A stretch of DNA of 40,124 nucleotides from Methanocella sp. (GCF_035506375.1 NZ_DATJPM010000012.1:1-40124); one strand, 5' to 3'. Shown: positions 15,540 through 24,505, numbered from the stretch's first letter. The notes: a model not told the origin generated them from the sequence alone. Numbers and translations: made by a program.

Positions 15540-17896
15540 TCATTAAAAAGGTCTCGCTTAAGAACATCAAGAGCTACGGCGAGGACGTCATCGAATTCAG
15601 CGAAGGCATTACCAGCATCCATGGCCTTAACGGCGCGGGCAAGTCCACGGTCCTCGAATCCATCGGGTATGCGCTCTTCGACTCGCTGCCCTATAAACAG
15701 GACGAGTTCGTGCGTAAAGGCGAAAAGTCGGGAGAGGTCTCGGTGACCATCGTCGGGATGGACGATATCGAATATACCATCACCCGCAAGTGTGGTTCCT
15801 CGCAATCCTACGCGATACGCGGACAGAACGGCATCCAGATGGAGGGCAAGGAAGACGTGGGCGTGAAGCTCTGCGAAATCCTGGGGTACCGGGTGCCCGA
15901 TATAAGCCAGCTCCGCTCGCTATTCGAGAACGCCGTTGGCGTACTTCAGGGCACATTTGTCTCGGAGTTCCTTGAAAGCGCCAGCAGGAGGAAAGGCATC
16001 TTCGACCCGCTGCTGCGCATAGACGAATATGCCACGGCCCATAAAAACCTTCTCTCGTTGAAGAATTATGTAAAAGACAGCATCGATGAGATGGAGAAGG
16101 AAATACGGTACCTGGAAGGAAAAAGCGAGCCGCTAGAGGCGCTGAAGCTCGAAAAAGAAGGGCTGGAAGGGCACATATCCTCATTGAAGGGCGAGCAGCG
16201 GGAAAAAGACGGACAGATACGGCTCGCGCTAAAGGAAAAAGAGCGCTACGACGGCATGGAAAATACTCTGCGCGACCTGGAAAGTAAGCGAAAAGTCGTT
16301 TTTACGGATGCCCTGTATAAGCGGGCCTATATCGACCGCATAAAGGCCGAGCTTAAAAATTCGGAAGAGGCTCTGCGAAAGCTGGAGCAGAATGAGGCGG
16401 CTTTCAAGTTATACTCATCGAAGGCGGCGGAAAAAGAAGCCCTGGAAAAACAGCGGGCTGAACGGGACGAGCTATTGAAGAAGTCGAACGACATTAACGC
16501 CTCGATGCGCGAGCTGGGCGTGAAACTGGCAGAATGCGAGCGGTCGCTCAAAGAGATGGAGACTTTTGAGCTGGAGATAAAGACGCTAGAGCCGCAGGCG
16601 CTCGAGCAGGATAAGCTGGATGCCGAGGCCAGGCGCCTCATGTCGGAGATCAATTCCAGGGACCACGAGCTGACCCAGCTCCGGGAGCGGATGAAGCCTC
16701 TGAAGACGGTAAAAGGCAAGATGTGCCCCGTCATGTCTGGCGTCGAATGTAAGAGCGTTACGGATTTCCAGAGCTATTATAACGCGGAGATTTCCCGTAT
16801 TACGGCCCTTAAGACGGGCCTGGAAGAGAGCCTTAAAGTTGTACTGGAAGGGCAGAAAGCGCTGAAGGACCCGAAGCTATTGCTCAACACGAGAAAAGAG
16901 GCCTTGAAGAAAAAGAGCGAACGGATATCCGAGCATAAGAGGCTTCAGGCGCTGATGGCCGATAAGCAGGGAGAGCAGGTTAAGCTCGTACCGGGCTTAA
17001 GCGCTTTCGCTGCGCTCGAAAGCCGGCTCAAGGCCGTCAACGACGAGCTGCGCAGGCTCAAGCCCGCCTGCGACGAGTATCAGCAGAATATCCGGATAGC
17101 CGGCCTGGCTACGGAGCGCCAAAAGGAGCTTGATTCGGCGGCAGGCGCACTCGAGAATAAGGAGGCCGAGCTGAAAGCGATCGAAAACGCCCTACAGGAG
17201 ACAAAGGCAGGCTATGACACAGACGCTCATGCCTCCGCCAGATCGTCTTGTGAAAAGCTCAGGGCGGAGCTTGCTTCCCTGGGAGCGAAGATCGAGGCGG
17301 CCGGTAGCCGCATCGGGGCCATAAATAAAGAGCTGGGAGCGATCGAAGAAAGCCTGAAAAAGATGGCGTCCATGAAGGAAAAGCGCACGTCCGAGATCGA
17401 TTATCTGGCTTTCGTCGAAAGGGCACGCGAAATTATACGCATGGCCGGCCCTGAGGTCATCCGCGTCTACATCGACCTGATCTCGAAGGAAGCGACCGAC
17501 ATGTACTGCGAGATAGCGGGCGACCGGCGCTTTGAGATCCGGTGGACTGCGGACTATGACATTCTTTTGATCGAGGACGGCCGGGAGAGGACCTTCAGGC
17601 AGCTGTCGGGCGGCGAACAGATGAGCGCGGCCCTGGCTGTCCGGCTGGCCGTGCTGAAGATCCTTACGAGCAGTGAAATCGTTTTCCTTGACGAGCCGAC
17701 GCAGAACCTGGACGAAAGCCGCCGCGAACATTTAGCCGAGGAGATCATGCGCATCAAGGACTTCCGGCAGATGATCATCATCTCCCATGACGATACGTTC
17801 AACGCCAGCCTGGAGAATGTCATAGAAATAGAAAAGCTGAACGGCGAAAGCAAGGTGAGGAGGCGAAATGCTAGATCTCAGGCTACTCTCCCGTGA
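15536..17896 (+). CDS. rad50: DNA repair ATPase Rad50 with a C-x7-C hook
   Basis: 786 residues, SMC-like ATPase partner of Mre11. Walker A is LNGAGKST (31-38), signature LSGGEQ begins near 690 and Walker B is VFLDEPTQNLD around Asp719. Long coiled coils run on both sides of an apex. At the apex, where Rad50 normally has the zinc hook C-P-x-C, this protein has CPVMSGVEC (Cys397 and Cys405), seven residues between the cysteines. It is on the short side for archaeal Rad50. It starts inside the mre11 stop and overlaps nurA by 29 nt. Confidence 0.94.
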   Translation: MIIKKVSLKNIKSYGEDVIEFSEGITSIHGLNGAGKSTVLESIGYALFDSLPYKQDEFVRKGEKSGEVSVTIVGMDDIEYTITRKCGSSQSYAIRGQNGIQMEGKEDVGVKLCEILGYRVPDISQLRSLFENAVGVLQGTFVSEFLESASRRKGIFDPLLRIDEYATAHKNLLSLKNYVKDSIDEMEKEIRYLEGKSEPLEALKLEKEGLEGHISSLKGEQREKDGQIRLALKEKERYDGMENTLRDLESKRKVVFTDALYKRAYIDRIKAELKNSEEALRKLEQNEAAFKLYSSKAAEKEALEKQRAERDELLKKSNDINASMRELGVKLAECERSLKEMETFELEIKTLEPQALEQDKLDAEARRLMSEINSRDHELTQLRERMKPLKTVKGKMCPVMSGVECKSVTDFQSYYNAEISRITALKTGLEESLKVVLEGQKALKDPKLLLNTRKEALKKKSERISEHKRLQALMADKQGEQVKLVPGLSAFAALESRLKAVNDELRRLKPACDEYQQNIRIAGLATERQKELDSAAGALENKEAELKAIENALQETKAGYDTDAHASARSSCEKLRAELASLGAKIEAAGSRIGAINKELGAIEESLKKMASMKEKRTSEIDYLAFVERAREIIRMAGPEVIRVYIDLISKEATDMYCEIAGDRRFEIRWTADYDILLIEDGRERTFRQLSGGEQMSAALAVRLAVLKILTSSEIVFLDEPTQNLDESRREHLAEEIMRIKDFRQMIIISHDDTFNASLENVIEIEKLNGESKVRRRNARSQATLP

Positions 17897-19022
17897 ACTG
17901 CTGGACCGGAAGGACGACATCCTGGACTTCGAGCAGAAAGAGTCCGATGTCCTGGATAAATATCGTGAGAAGCTGCCTATGCTGGATACGCTCGGCAGGG
18001 AAGCGAACGCACGGCTTCCACTATATTCGGGAAGTAAAATTCTGGAAGAAGGCCCGCTCTTTAAGCCATTTAAAAAGAGATTCGTTAACCGTACTGAGGC
18101 TACAGACTGGGCCCTCGAAGTGTTGAGAGGTAAAACCATCGCGGCCGTCGACGGCAGCCAGGTCTTCGCCTCCCGTCGCTATTCCGTGCCCATCGGGCTG
18201 ACCCAGGCCGGGCTGGTGGTCAATAAGCATACGGGCACCGACGGCTTTTCGACAGACTATAAGATGTCTCTGATTACGCCCTCAGAATTCGAGGCCTATA
18301 AAGGCATGTCGGCTTTTTCGGAAACTCCAGTGTCGCTCAGGCGCCACGAGCTCGAGTGCGGGCAGATATGCAAATTCATGCGCTCTAGCCCCGGGAACCT
18401 GGTATTTTTAGACGGCTCGCTTGTTCTCTCTTTCATCAACGAGCTGGCGGACGAGACGATACGCAAAAAGTACGTCGACGCGATCGTCAACGTCCTCAAG
18501 ACTTCCGGGGAAACCAGAACGCCTGTCGCCGCCTATACCGATATGCCGCTCAACAAGGACATCGTCACGCTGATGAAGAAATATTTCGGGCTGCCGCCGG
18601 TTACTCACCTGTCCGACGTACACCTCATCCGGGGAAGGCTCGACTGGGCAGACAGGACTCGCGTTTTCACTTCAGACCGGGACGATAAAGGCCGTGAGAA
18701 TAAGTCAGTCCTGGACCTGTATGGGCAATACAGGGATGCGGTCGCCTTCTTTTATATCCAGGCATCTGGCGGTCTGCCCTCGAAGGTGGAGTTCCCGAAA
18801 TGGGCCTATGACGAGGGCCTGACTGACCGTATCGCCGACGTCGTGAGGGCAGAATGCATTATACGTCCGGGTTATCCGGATATCATCCACCGGGCGCACG
18901 AGTACACAGCAATCAGCCAGGACGAGGCCGGGCAGTTTAGCCGTATACTGGATCACTTCGCGGCAGTGAATCAAATAAAGATATACAAGAGCGCTAAAGA
19001 AATAAATAAAAGGAGCACTTGA
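17868..19022 (+). CDS. nurA: NurA 5'-3' nuclease
   Basis: 384 residues. NurA pairs with the HerA translocase to resect DNA ends after Mre11-Rad50. Visible active-site acidic residues: Asp95 in IAAVDGSQVF and Asp182 in LVFLDGSLVLSF. The C-terminal HRAHEYTAI segment also fits the family. It overlaps the rad50 end by 29 nt, so the three genes form one operon. Its stop is 1 nt from the stop of the convergent AT-rich membrane-protein gene. herA lies about 1.8 kb further on, past that insertion. Confidence 0.92.
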   Translation: MLDLRLLSRELLDRKDDILDFEQKESDVLDKYREKLPMLDTLGREANARLPLYSGSKILEEGPLFKPFKKRFVNRTEATDWALEVLRGKTIAAVDGSQVFASRRYSVPIGLTQAGLVVNKHTGTDGFSTDYKMSLITPSEFEAYKGMSAFSETPVSLRRHELECGQICKFMRSSPGNLVFLDGSLVLSFINELADETIRKKYVDAIVNVLKTSGETRTPVAAYTDMPLNKDIVTLMKKYFGLPPVTHLSDVHLIRGRLDWADRTRVFTSDRDDKGRENKSVLDLYGQYRDAVAFFYIQASGGLPSKVEFPKWAYDEGLTDRIADVVRAECIIRPGYPDIIHRAHEYTAISQDEAGQFSRILDHFAAVNQIKIYKSAKEINKRST

Positions 19023-19023
19023 A

Positions 19024-19704
19024 TCAAACTTTCGTATAAATAGCCCCGATGACCTTGTTTTTATCAAAGACAACGGTTGTATTATTTAGAATTACCGAAT
19101 AGAACGATCCCGTATCATCCTTTAATACGACCAGGCCCGTCATATTGGTGCTTTCATTGACGGTGAATCCCAGGTTTTTGAATGCTGTCTGATTCTCTGG
19201 AGGGACGAAAAATTGGACCATCGTTGTCTTTGCGGTTAAACTGGCAATTACCGGAGAAAATATCATTATTATAGCTATCGAGGCCATCGCGATAAAGAAC
19301 AAATATAAGCTGCATTTTAATATGGTGTATTTGTAATCGCCTGAATTTTTATATGAGTCCCGGATACTATCAATATCATCGGGTTTAAAATGGAGAAGTC
19401 GAGGATTAAGGACGAGAACACTATAATAGATACTGGTGATAAACAATAAAAAAGGTATCAATAGCGATAAATTCCATGGGAAGGGAAAGGTTTTATTGTC
19501 AATACCAACGAGAGCTATTGCACCAGTATATATTGCAAGGACACCCGACACCAGCGATAGTAGAGATTTCGCAGTATCGTTAAGAAGCCCGGGAGAATTT
19601 TTTATAAGCTCCTGTCCATAATCCAGCCATTTAGTCTCCCAGGGTGGTACTGCATTTCTTAAGTGTTTTTCATTATCAGTAATATCAATTTTTTCCGGGG
19701 TCAT
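19024..19704 (-). CDS. Membrane protein of unknown function, AT-rich
   Basis: 226 residues. Membrane segments are at about 48-66, 76-99 and 128-155, with an outer or C-terminal domain of about 70 residues (QFFVPPENQT onward). No catalytic motif is seen. Base composition is clearly more AT-rich than the repair genes on both sides. Its start overlaps the stop of the upstream Cys-rich gene (ATGA type), so the two are translated together. The pair is oriented against the nurA and herA genes. Function unknown. Confidence 0.65.
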   Translation of the reverse strand: MTPEKIDITDNEKHLRNAVPPWETKWLDYGQELIKNSPGLLNDTAKSLLSLVSGVLAIYTGAIALVGIDNKTFPFPWNLSLLIPFLLFITSIYYSVLVLNPRLLHFKPDDIDSIRDSYKNSGDYKYTILKCSLYLFFIAMASIAIIMIFSPVIASLTAKTTMVQFFVPPENQTAFKNLGFTVNESTNMTGLVVLKDDTGSFYSVILNNTTVVFDKNKVIGAIYTKV

Positions 19705-20096
19705 TTATTTACCACCCGGTAGTTAAATCGATAATAGGTATCACACGCTTTATGATACACACAACCTGAAAAGGAGACCGGGCCTTCATTGCCGTTGTCT
19801 GGTGTATCATGTTTTTTATAAAACAGACTAATAACAAAATTTATTACCACCGTAGCCCAATTTTTAAACATCAATAAAAATTTGATCGATGGAGGTAGTT
19901 CATAGGCGTTTATAATGTTTTTAGTAGCGGTTGGTGGGGTTTTCGTAAACATATACCCTGTTTGTAAGTCAGGTATAGTGTATTTAATCTTTTTTCCACA
20001 AGTGCAGCAACATAAAATAATAGTATGATCGGATTCGGCCATCTCCTGGCACGTACATTCCTTTTTTGGTTCCTTCTTTAATAACCCCTCGAGCAT
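19701..20096 (-). CDS. Cys-rich small protein with one membrane segment, AT-rich
   Basis: 131 residues from ATG 20094-20096, preceded by GAGGGTG. The N-terminal cysteine cluster includes CTC and CCCTC, probably a metal site, and more Cys lie near the end (GCVYHKAC). One hydrophobic segment spans about 75-92. Not recognised as a known family. It is the first gene of a two-gene cassette with the membrane protein. It lies between nurA and the HAS-barrel/herA pair, and its AT-rich composition suggests later acquisition. Confidence 0.6.
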   Translation of the reverse strand: MLEGLLKKEPKKECTCQEMAESDHTIILCCCTCGKKIKYTIPDLQTGYMFTKTPPTATKNIINAYELPPSIKFLLMFKNWATVVINFVISLFYKKHDTPDNGNEGPVSFSGCVYHKACDTYYRFNYRVVNK

Positions 20097-20253
20097 GTGA
20101 ACACCCTCGAACTCTAAATATTATTTAAGCATTTATTTGTTTAATAAAATATCGTTATATAATATATCGGTTTATAACCGATTAATTACTTTCACCATGC
20201 ATAATCGAAAACGTTTTCACTTCTCCCTCCTATAGGCTATAGGTGTATAAGGC
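20097..20253. promoter_or_regulatory. AT-rich divergent promoter region (cassette / herA)
   Basis: This 157-nt AT-rich gap separates the minus-strand cassette from the plus-strand herA pair and must hold promoters in both directions. TATA-like words occur near 20150-20180. No single element can be assigned firmly. Confidence 0.3.
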
Positions 20254-20790
20254 ATGAAGGTAGGGTCGATCGTACAGGTTAAGTCTTTTTCCGATTATAT
20301 GGCGAAGGTGCCGCTGGAGGAGAGCGACGGCTACATGCCGGCGTCAAAAGTACCCGCCGGGACGTACGTGTCGATAAAGACTGTGCAGGGCTCAGTCATC
20401 GGCATCGTGACCGGCGTGCAGCACGAGATAAAGGAAGACGTGCTGCCATTCTTGTCCGAGGAAAAGCAGGAGGTCTTCGCTCCTTACGTCAACGATTACC
20501 GGAGCTCTTATCTGGCGATCCATGGCATCGGGAACGTGCAGGGCGGTAAAGCCTCGCAAAGCCTGGGCTATGCGCCCGTCGTCAACGACGTCGTGGAGCT
20601 TATGGATAATGAGGAAATAAGGGCTTTCCACACGCCGGGCGGCAGGCCGAGCTTCTCATATTATCGAAAGCTGTCGTCGGCACTGGACAACGAGACGCTC
20701 TGCTGCGCAATCGATCACGTGGCCGCCGCCGTGCCGGAATGTAAGCCCCTGCTGGCCGCCCTTAAAAAGCATACGGAGAATAAGGCATGA
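20254..20790 (+). CDS. Lone HAS-barrel-like protein coupled to herA
   Basis: 178 residues. The first roughly 60 (GSIVQVKSFSDYMAKVPLEE, then VSIKTVQGSVIGIVTGVQHE) look like the beta-barrel seen at the N-terminus of HerA and ATP synthases. The rest is a mixed domain ending in a helical tail. No catalytic residues are evident. The stop and the herA ATG overlap (ATGA at 20787-20790), so the products are made together. A regulator or adaptor of HerA is a reasonable guess, not shown by sequence. Confidence 0.6.
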   Translation: MKVGSIVQVKSFSDYMAKVPLEESDGYMPASKVPAGTYVSIKTVQGSVIGIVTGVQHEIKEDVLPFLSEEKQEVFAPYVNDYRSSYLAIHGIGNVQGGKASQSLGYAPVVNDVVELMDNEEIRAFHTPGGRPSFSYYRKLSSALDNETLCCAIDHVAAAVPECKPLLAALKKHTENKA

Positions 20791-22355
20791 GGCCCATCGG
20801 CAACGTCCAGAGCGTCGAAGAGAACGACATCCGCTTCATCTCGTCCATGAAGCTGAAGAACGGCGACTTTATCGCCTACCAGGACCGCTGGGTCACGCCG
20901 GACCGCTTTATCCTGTGCCGCGTCAAATACGCCCAGTCGCTGAAGCCATACCCTGACGAGTTCCTGTTGAATAGTGACCTGAATCCGAAAGCGATACTCG
21001 AGTTCAGCGGCATAGATACGGAAGATTACGATAAGTACCTGATCACCGCCTCGATAGTAGGATACTTCAACGAGTCCATAGGCGAGTTCAAGCATCCCAG
21101 GACTATGCCGGACAACGGCGAATCCGTCTACCTGGCCGGCCAGGAGCTGTTGAAAGACGTCAGTAAGGCATCCGCAGGCCAGCGCGGCTCAGCGGCCATC
21201 GGGATGGTCCTCGGCACAGACGTGCCTGTTGTCTTAAGCGTTAAAGACCTGGTCAGCCAGCACCTGAGCATCATCGCGGCCACGGGAAGCGGTAAAAGCT
21301 ATACCGTGGGCGTCCTGCTAGAGGAGCTCATGCGCCCGAACAACCGGGCAGCCGTGCTGGTCGTGGACCCGCATGGCGAGTACTCAACGCTTACTGCTCT
21401 CCAAAATATCAAAGACTTCCGGGAGGAGGAATACCGCCCGACGGTCAAAGTCCTGCGCAAGGAGAACATCAAGATCAAGATCACCGAGCTTAAGCTCGAC
21501 GACTTCATGAGCATACTGGAAATGACGGACAAGATGGAGACTTTTTTTGCCAGGGCATACTATGCGCTGCCCGACAGGGCGGACTTCCGGAAGGCCGAAC
21601 TGCTCAACGAGATCCAGGCGCTGCGCAACGACAGTAACCAGTCCACCATCGACGGCATCGTCTGGCGCTATGAGAGTAACATCATGAGCCGCCCGATCTT
21701 CGACGACTTCCAGCACATGCAGCTTAAGGACCAGTTCAGCGTGGGGCAGCTATCCGTCCTCGACCTGAGCGGCCTGTCCCAGAAGGAGCAGCAGCTTATC
21801 ACGGCGGTACTGCTGCGGCGGCTGTTCGATGCGAGAGAAGGCACAATTAACCAGCATTATAATGAAAAGGATGAAAAATACCTGCCCTATCCGGCCTTTG
21901 TCGTGCTCGAAGAGGCCCACCGCTTCGCCCCGCAAAATGGCGAGGCTAAGTCTAAAAATATTCTGAAGACCATCCTGTCGGAGGGCCGGAAGTTCGGCAT
22001 CGGCGTCTGCATGGTCTCCCAGCGGCCGTCCAAGCTCGATAGCGACTGCCTCTCCCAGTGCATGTCCCAGATTACAATGCGTATAATCAACCCGATCGAT
22101 AAGAACCAGATCGCCGCCAGCATCGAGACCATGAGCAAGGACATCCTGGACGAGCTCCCGGCACTGGCTAAAGGCGAGGCGATCATATCAGGCGTGGCGA
22201 TCAATACGCCGACGCTCGTAAAGGTCCGTGCCAGGCTCACGGAGCACGGTGGCATCAGCCGTGACGCGCCGGAAGAATGGCTGGAATACTCGAAGAAAAC
22301 TGTTGCAGCTAAAGTACCTGCGGCAGCCCAGAAACAGCAATATAAGCTATTTTGA
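20787..22355 (+). CDS. herA: HerA DNA translocase/helicase
   Basis: 522 residues, FtsK-HerA superfamily hexameric ATPase that drives NurA during end resection. N-terminal HAS barrel (about 1-95), Walker A ATGSGKSYT (about 163-171), VLVVDPHGEYS, Walker B VVLEEAHRF and a C-terminal VSQRPSKLDSD segment with the arginine-finger region (QITMRIINP). Convergent with the downstream RPC34-like gene. It is separated from nurA by the AT-rich cassette. Confidence 0.93.
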   Translation: MRPIGNVQSVEENDIRFISSMKLKNGDFIAYQDRWVTPDRFILCRVKYAQSLKPYPDEFLLNSDLNPKAILEFSGIDTEDYDKYLITASIVGYFNESIGEFKHPRTMPDNGESVYLAGQELLKDVSKASAGQRGSAAIGMVLGTDVPVVLSVKDLVSQHLSIIAATGSGKSYTVGVLLEELMRPNNRAAVLVVDPHGEYSTLTALQNIKDFREEEYRPTVKVLRKENIKIKITELKLDDFMSILEMTDKMETFFARAYYALPDRADFRKAELLNEIQALRNDSNQSTIDGIVWRYESNIMSRPIFDDFQHMQLKDQFSVGQLSVLDLSGLSQKEQQLITAVLLRRLFDAREGTINQHYNEKDEKYLPYPAFVVLEEAHRFAPQNGEAKSKNILKTILSEGRKFGIGVCMVSQRPSKLDSDCLSQCMSQITMRIINPIDKNQIAASIETMSKDILDELPALAKGEAIISGVAINTPTLVKVRARLTEHGGISRDAPEEWLEYSKKTVAAKVPAAAQKQQYKLF

Positions 22356-22410
22356 TAACAATTCCTTTATAAACTTAAGAGACATGGGCTAATTCAACAT
22401 GGTAAAAAAA

Positions 22411-23229
22411 TTATTTTTTCTTAGTGCTTTTTACCTTGGCCGCAGTCTTCAGTATAACTTTTGAGGTAACCTTAGGTTTTACCTTAGGCTCAGCCTTAAC
22501 ACGGGCCGCAGGCTTTGCAGGTGGCTCTTTTGCCGCTTTCTTCGAGCTAATGGGCACCTTTCGGGCAGGTGCCTTCAAGGGCTTCTTCGCTTCTTTTACC
22601 GGCTTGACTTCCTTAGACGGCTTTACGGCTTTCGCGGGCTTAACGGCTTTTACGGGGGCTTTTACCGGTACCTTTGGCGCCACCTTTGCAGGTGCCTTAA
22701 CCGGCTCCTTAGCCTTTTTCGCCTTTGGCGGCACAGGCTTTTCCTTTATTTCCTCTATTTCGACGGGCGCTTTTCCCTTCTTTGCCTTTACCGGGGCGGG
22801 CCTCTCCGCGGCCATTTCTTTCTCGGGTTCGGCTATAACCTCCGGGATAAGAATGGGCTTTACGGGCCTTACAGGCTCGCGGGCGAGCAGCTCGATCCAG
22901 TTCCCGAGGTCGGGGCAATAGTCGGGCTCGCACTCGTATGTGCAGCCGATGCAGGGCGCGACTTTGCCAGCGGCCATGATCATGCTGAAATCGACCTCTT
23001 TCTTCGGCGCCTCTTTCTTCTGAGGCATATATGAGATGCGGTATGTCCGTGTGCCCTTCACCGTTTCCCAGGTCCGCTTTATCTTGCCGTCCGCCTCCAG
23101 CTTCGCGATGACACGGGAACACTTACGGCTATCTATATCAAGGTCTTTCCACAGGTCGCTCTGGAGGACGCCGTTGGGTCGGGTCTTGATAAGGGCGAGC
23201 GCCTTCTCCTCTAAGCCATCCTCGCTCAA
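22411..23229 (-). CDS. Winged-helix, four-Cys (RPC34-like) protein with histone-H1-like tail
   Basis: 272 residues in three parts. A winged helix spans about 8-68. A four-Cys module has C93-x2-C96-x3-C100-x4-C105 followed five residues later by Trp111 (WIELL). A Lys/Ala/Pro-rich tail of about 130 residues follows. From memory the Cys module resembles the C-terminus of RNA polymerase III subunit RPC34/RPC39, where four Cys followed by x5-W bind a [4Fe-4S] cluster after winged helices. The tail resembles histone H1. Likely roles: transcription factor or chromatin protein. The start is TTG 23227-23229, 10 nt after GGAG. It is coupled to the Sm-like gene just upstream. Confidence 0.65.
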   Translation of the reverse strand: MSEDGLEEKALALIKTRPNGVLQSDLWKDLDIDSRKCSRVIAKLEADGKIKRTWETVKGTRTYRISYMPQKKEAPKKEVDFSMIMAAGKVAPCIGCTYECEPDYCPDLGNWIELLAREPVRPVKPILIPEVIAEPEKEMAAERPAPVKAKKGKAPVEIEEIKEKPVPPKAKKAKEPVKAPAKVAPKVPVKAPVKAVKPAKAVKPSKEVKPVKEAKKPLKAPARKVPISSKKAAKEPPAKPAARVKAEPKVKPKVTSKVILKTAAKVKSTKKK

Positions 23230-23236
23230 AATCCGA

Positions 23237-23461
23237 TTACTCCTTCACGGGATTTAACAGGATGATGTTGTTGCCTCTAAGGACTACCGAGCCCAGGGTC
23301 CTTAGCTTCTGGCCATTCTGGATCTCGGTCGTATCGGTCATGTGAAGGTTCAGGTAATCGTCGGCACTGACCAGAGTACCTTCCAGGATGTTCTTTTCGC
23401 CTTTCATTTCCACCTGTATCTTCTGGCCTACGAGTGCCTGAACTTTTTTGTTAGGGAACAA
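23237..23461 (-). CDS. Archaeal Sm-like (Lsm) RNA-binding protein
   Basis: 74 residues, a single Sm fold. Sm1 includes ADDYLNLHM and Sm2 includes LGSVVLRGNNI. Such proteins form seven-membered rings that bind U-rich RNA. The start is TTG 23459-23461, 8 nt after GGAGG (23470-23474); no ATG is available. It is the first gene of a pair with the RPC34-like gene (7 nt between stop and start). Confidence 0.92.
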   Translation of the reverse strand: MFPNKKVQALVGQKIQVEMKGEKNILEGTLVSADDYLNLHMTDTTEIQNGQKLRTLGSVVLRGNNIILLNPVKE

Positions 23462-23536
23462 AAAATAATCCTCCTTTCAATAAATTAAAGATAACAGTCT
23501 ATATTCCACGCATTAGGTATTTGTATTTTTTTATCG

Positions 23537-24001
23537 TTAGCCTACTGCTCTTTTTGCCTTTTTGACCGTGTTGGCGATGTCCTTGCCCAGCCGCTTGCAT
23601 TCCTCCAGGTCCTTCTCGGTAGGGGCGAACTGAACGCGCAGCACGGGGTCGACGACCTCCATGCCCAGGGCCCGCAGCATCTTCGCGATGTCCGCCGGCG
23701 CCTCGCCGCTCCAGCCGTAGGAGCCGAACGCCGCGCCGACCTTGCCTTTGAGCTGTCCGCCCAGCTCCTTGCCCATGCGCTCGATAAAGTGCTCCATCGG
23801 GGCATGCATCTTGTACCAGAATGTCGAGCTGCCAAGCGCAATGGCGCTGGCGTCCCTGAGCTCGGCCATGTCCGCCTCGTAAAAGCTGACCGAGTGGGCG
23901 TCCACGCCCCGGTCCTCTGCGCCTTCCGCTATCGCGTCCGCCATTTTTTTCGTATTACCCTGGGTACTCAGGTAAACAACCACTAATTTTGGCCTGGCCA
24001 T
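23537..24001 (-). CDS. Flavodoxin-family protein (paralog 1)
   Basis: About 154 residues. FMN phosphate loop LSTQGNTKKMA, then GSSTFWYKMHAPMEHF, and the closing GSYGWSGEAPADIA, as in flavodoxins and the flavodoxin half of F420H2 oxidase (FprA). It is an FMN electron carrier or a partner for a separate diiron protein. An in-frame ATG at 24010 precedes the chosen start. An AT-rich box about 20 nt upstream suggests a leaderless transcript. The neighbour at 24059 is a clear paralog. Confidence 0.85.
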   Translation of the reverse strand: MARPKLVVVYLSTQGNTKKMADAIAEGAEDRGVDAHSVSFYEADMAELRDASAIALGSSTFWYKMHAPMEHFIERMGKELGGQLKGKVGAAFGSYGWSGEAPADIAKMLRALGMEVVDPVLRVQFAPTEKDLEECKRLGKDIANTVKKAKRAVG

Positions 24002-24058
24002 ATGTATCATAATTATTTTATTTTAATAAGCAATAATACTTTTGTGATAATTCAATTA

Positions 24059-24505
24059 CTATATTTTTATAAGCGACCGCTTAAGCTTCCGGGCGATGTC
24101 CTTACCGAGGAGCTCGCAGGCCTCGATGTCCTTATCGTTCGGCCGGTACTGAATGCGGAGAACCGGGTCCAGAACCTTGAAACCCAGCCGCCGCATCCTT
24201 TCCGCGATCATCAGCGGCGCCTCGCCGCTCCACCCGTAGGAGCCGAAGGCTATGCCGAATTTTCCATCGCAGCCCGCGTTTTCCCATCTATCAAGGAGCT
24301 TTTGGATGGGCGAAAGCATTTTATGCTCATAGGTGGGCGACCCGACGCCAATGACCTTTGAGCTAAGTACTTCTTCGACCCCTATATCGCACATGCTCAC
24401 GGCTTCGGCATCCAGTCCCATGGACCTGACACCACCGGCGATAGCTTCAGCAATGAGCTTGGTGTTGCCAGATTTTGTCACATAGACCAGTATTACTTCC
24501 CACAT
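24059..24505 (-). CDS. Flavodoxin-family protein (paralog 2)
   Basis: 148 residues. FMN loop VTKSGNTKLIA, GSPTYEHKMLSPIQKLL, and the GSYGWSGEAPLMIAERM segment shared with the downstream copy, including the same D-P-V-L-R-[VI]-Q ending. Tandem duplication with divergence. Electron partners unknown. It is separated from pheT (stop 24545, same strand) by 39 nt, so it may be read from the aminoacyl-tRNA synthetase operon. Confidence 0.85.
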   Translation of the reverse strand: MWEVILVYVTKSGNTKLIAEAIAGGVRSMGLDAEAVSMCDIGVEEVLSSKVIGVGSPTYEHKMLSPIQKLLDRWENAGCDGKFGIAFGSYGWSGEAPLMIAERMRRLGFKVLDPVLRIQYRPNDKDIEACELLGKDIARKLKRSLIKI

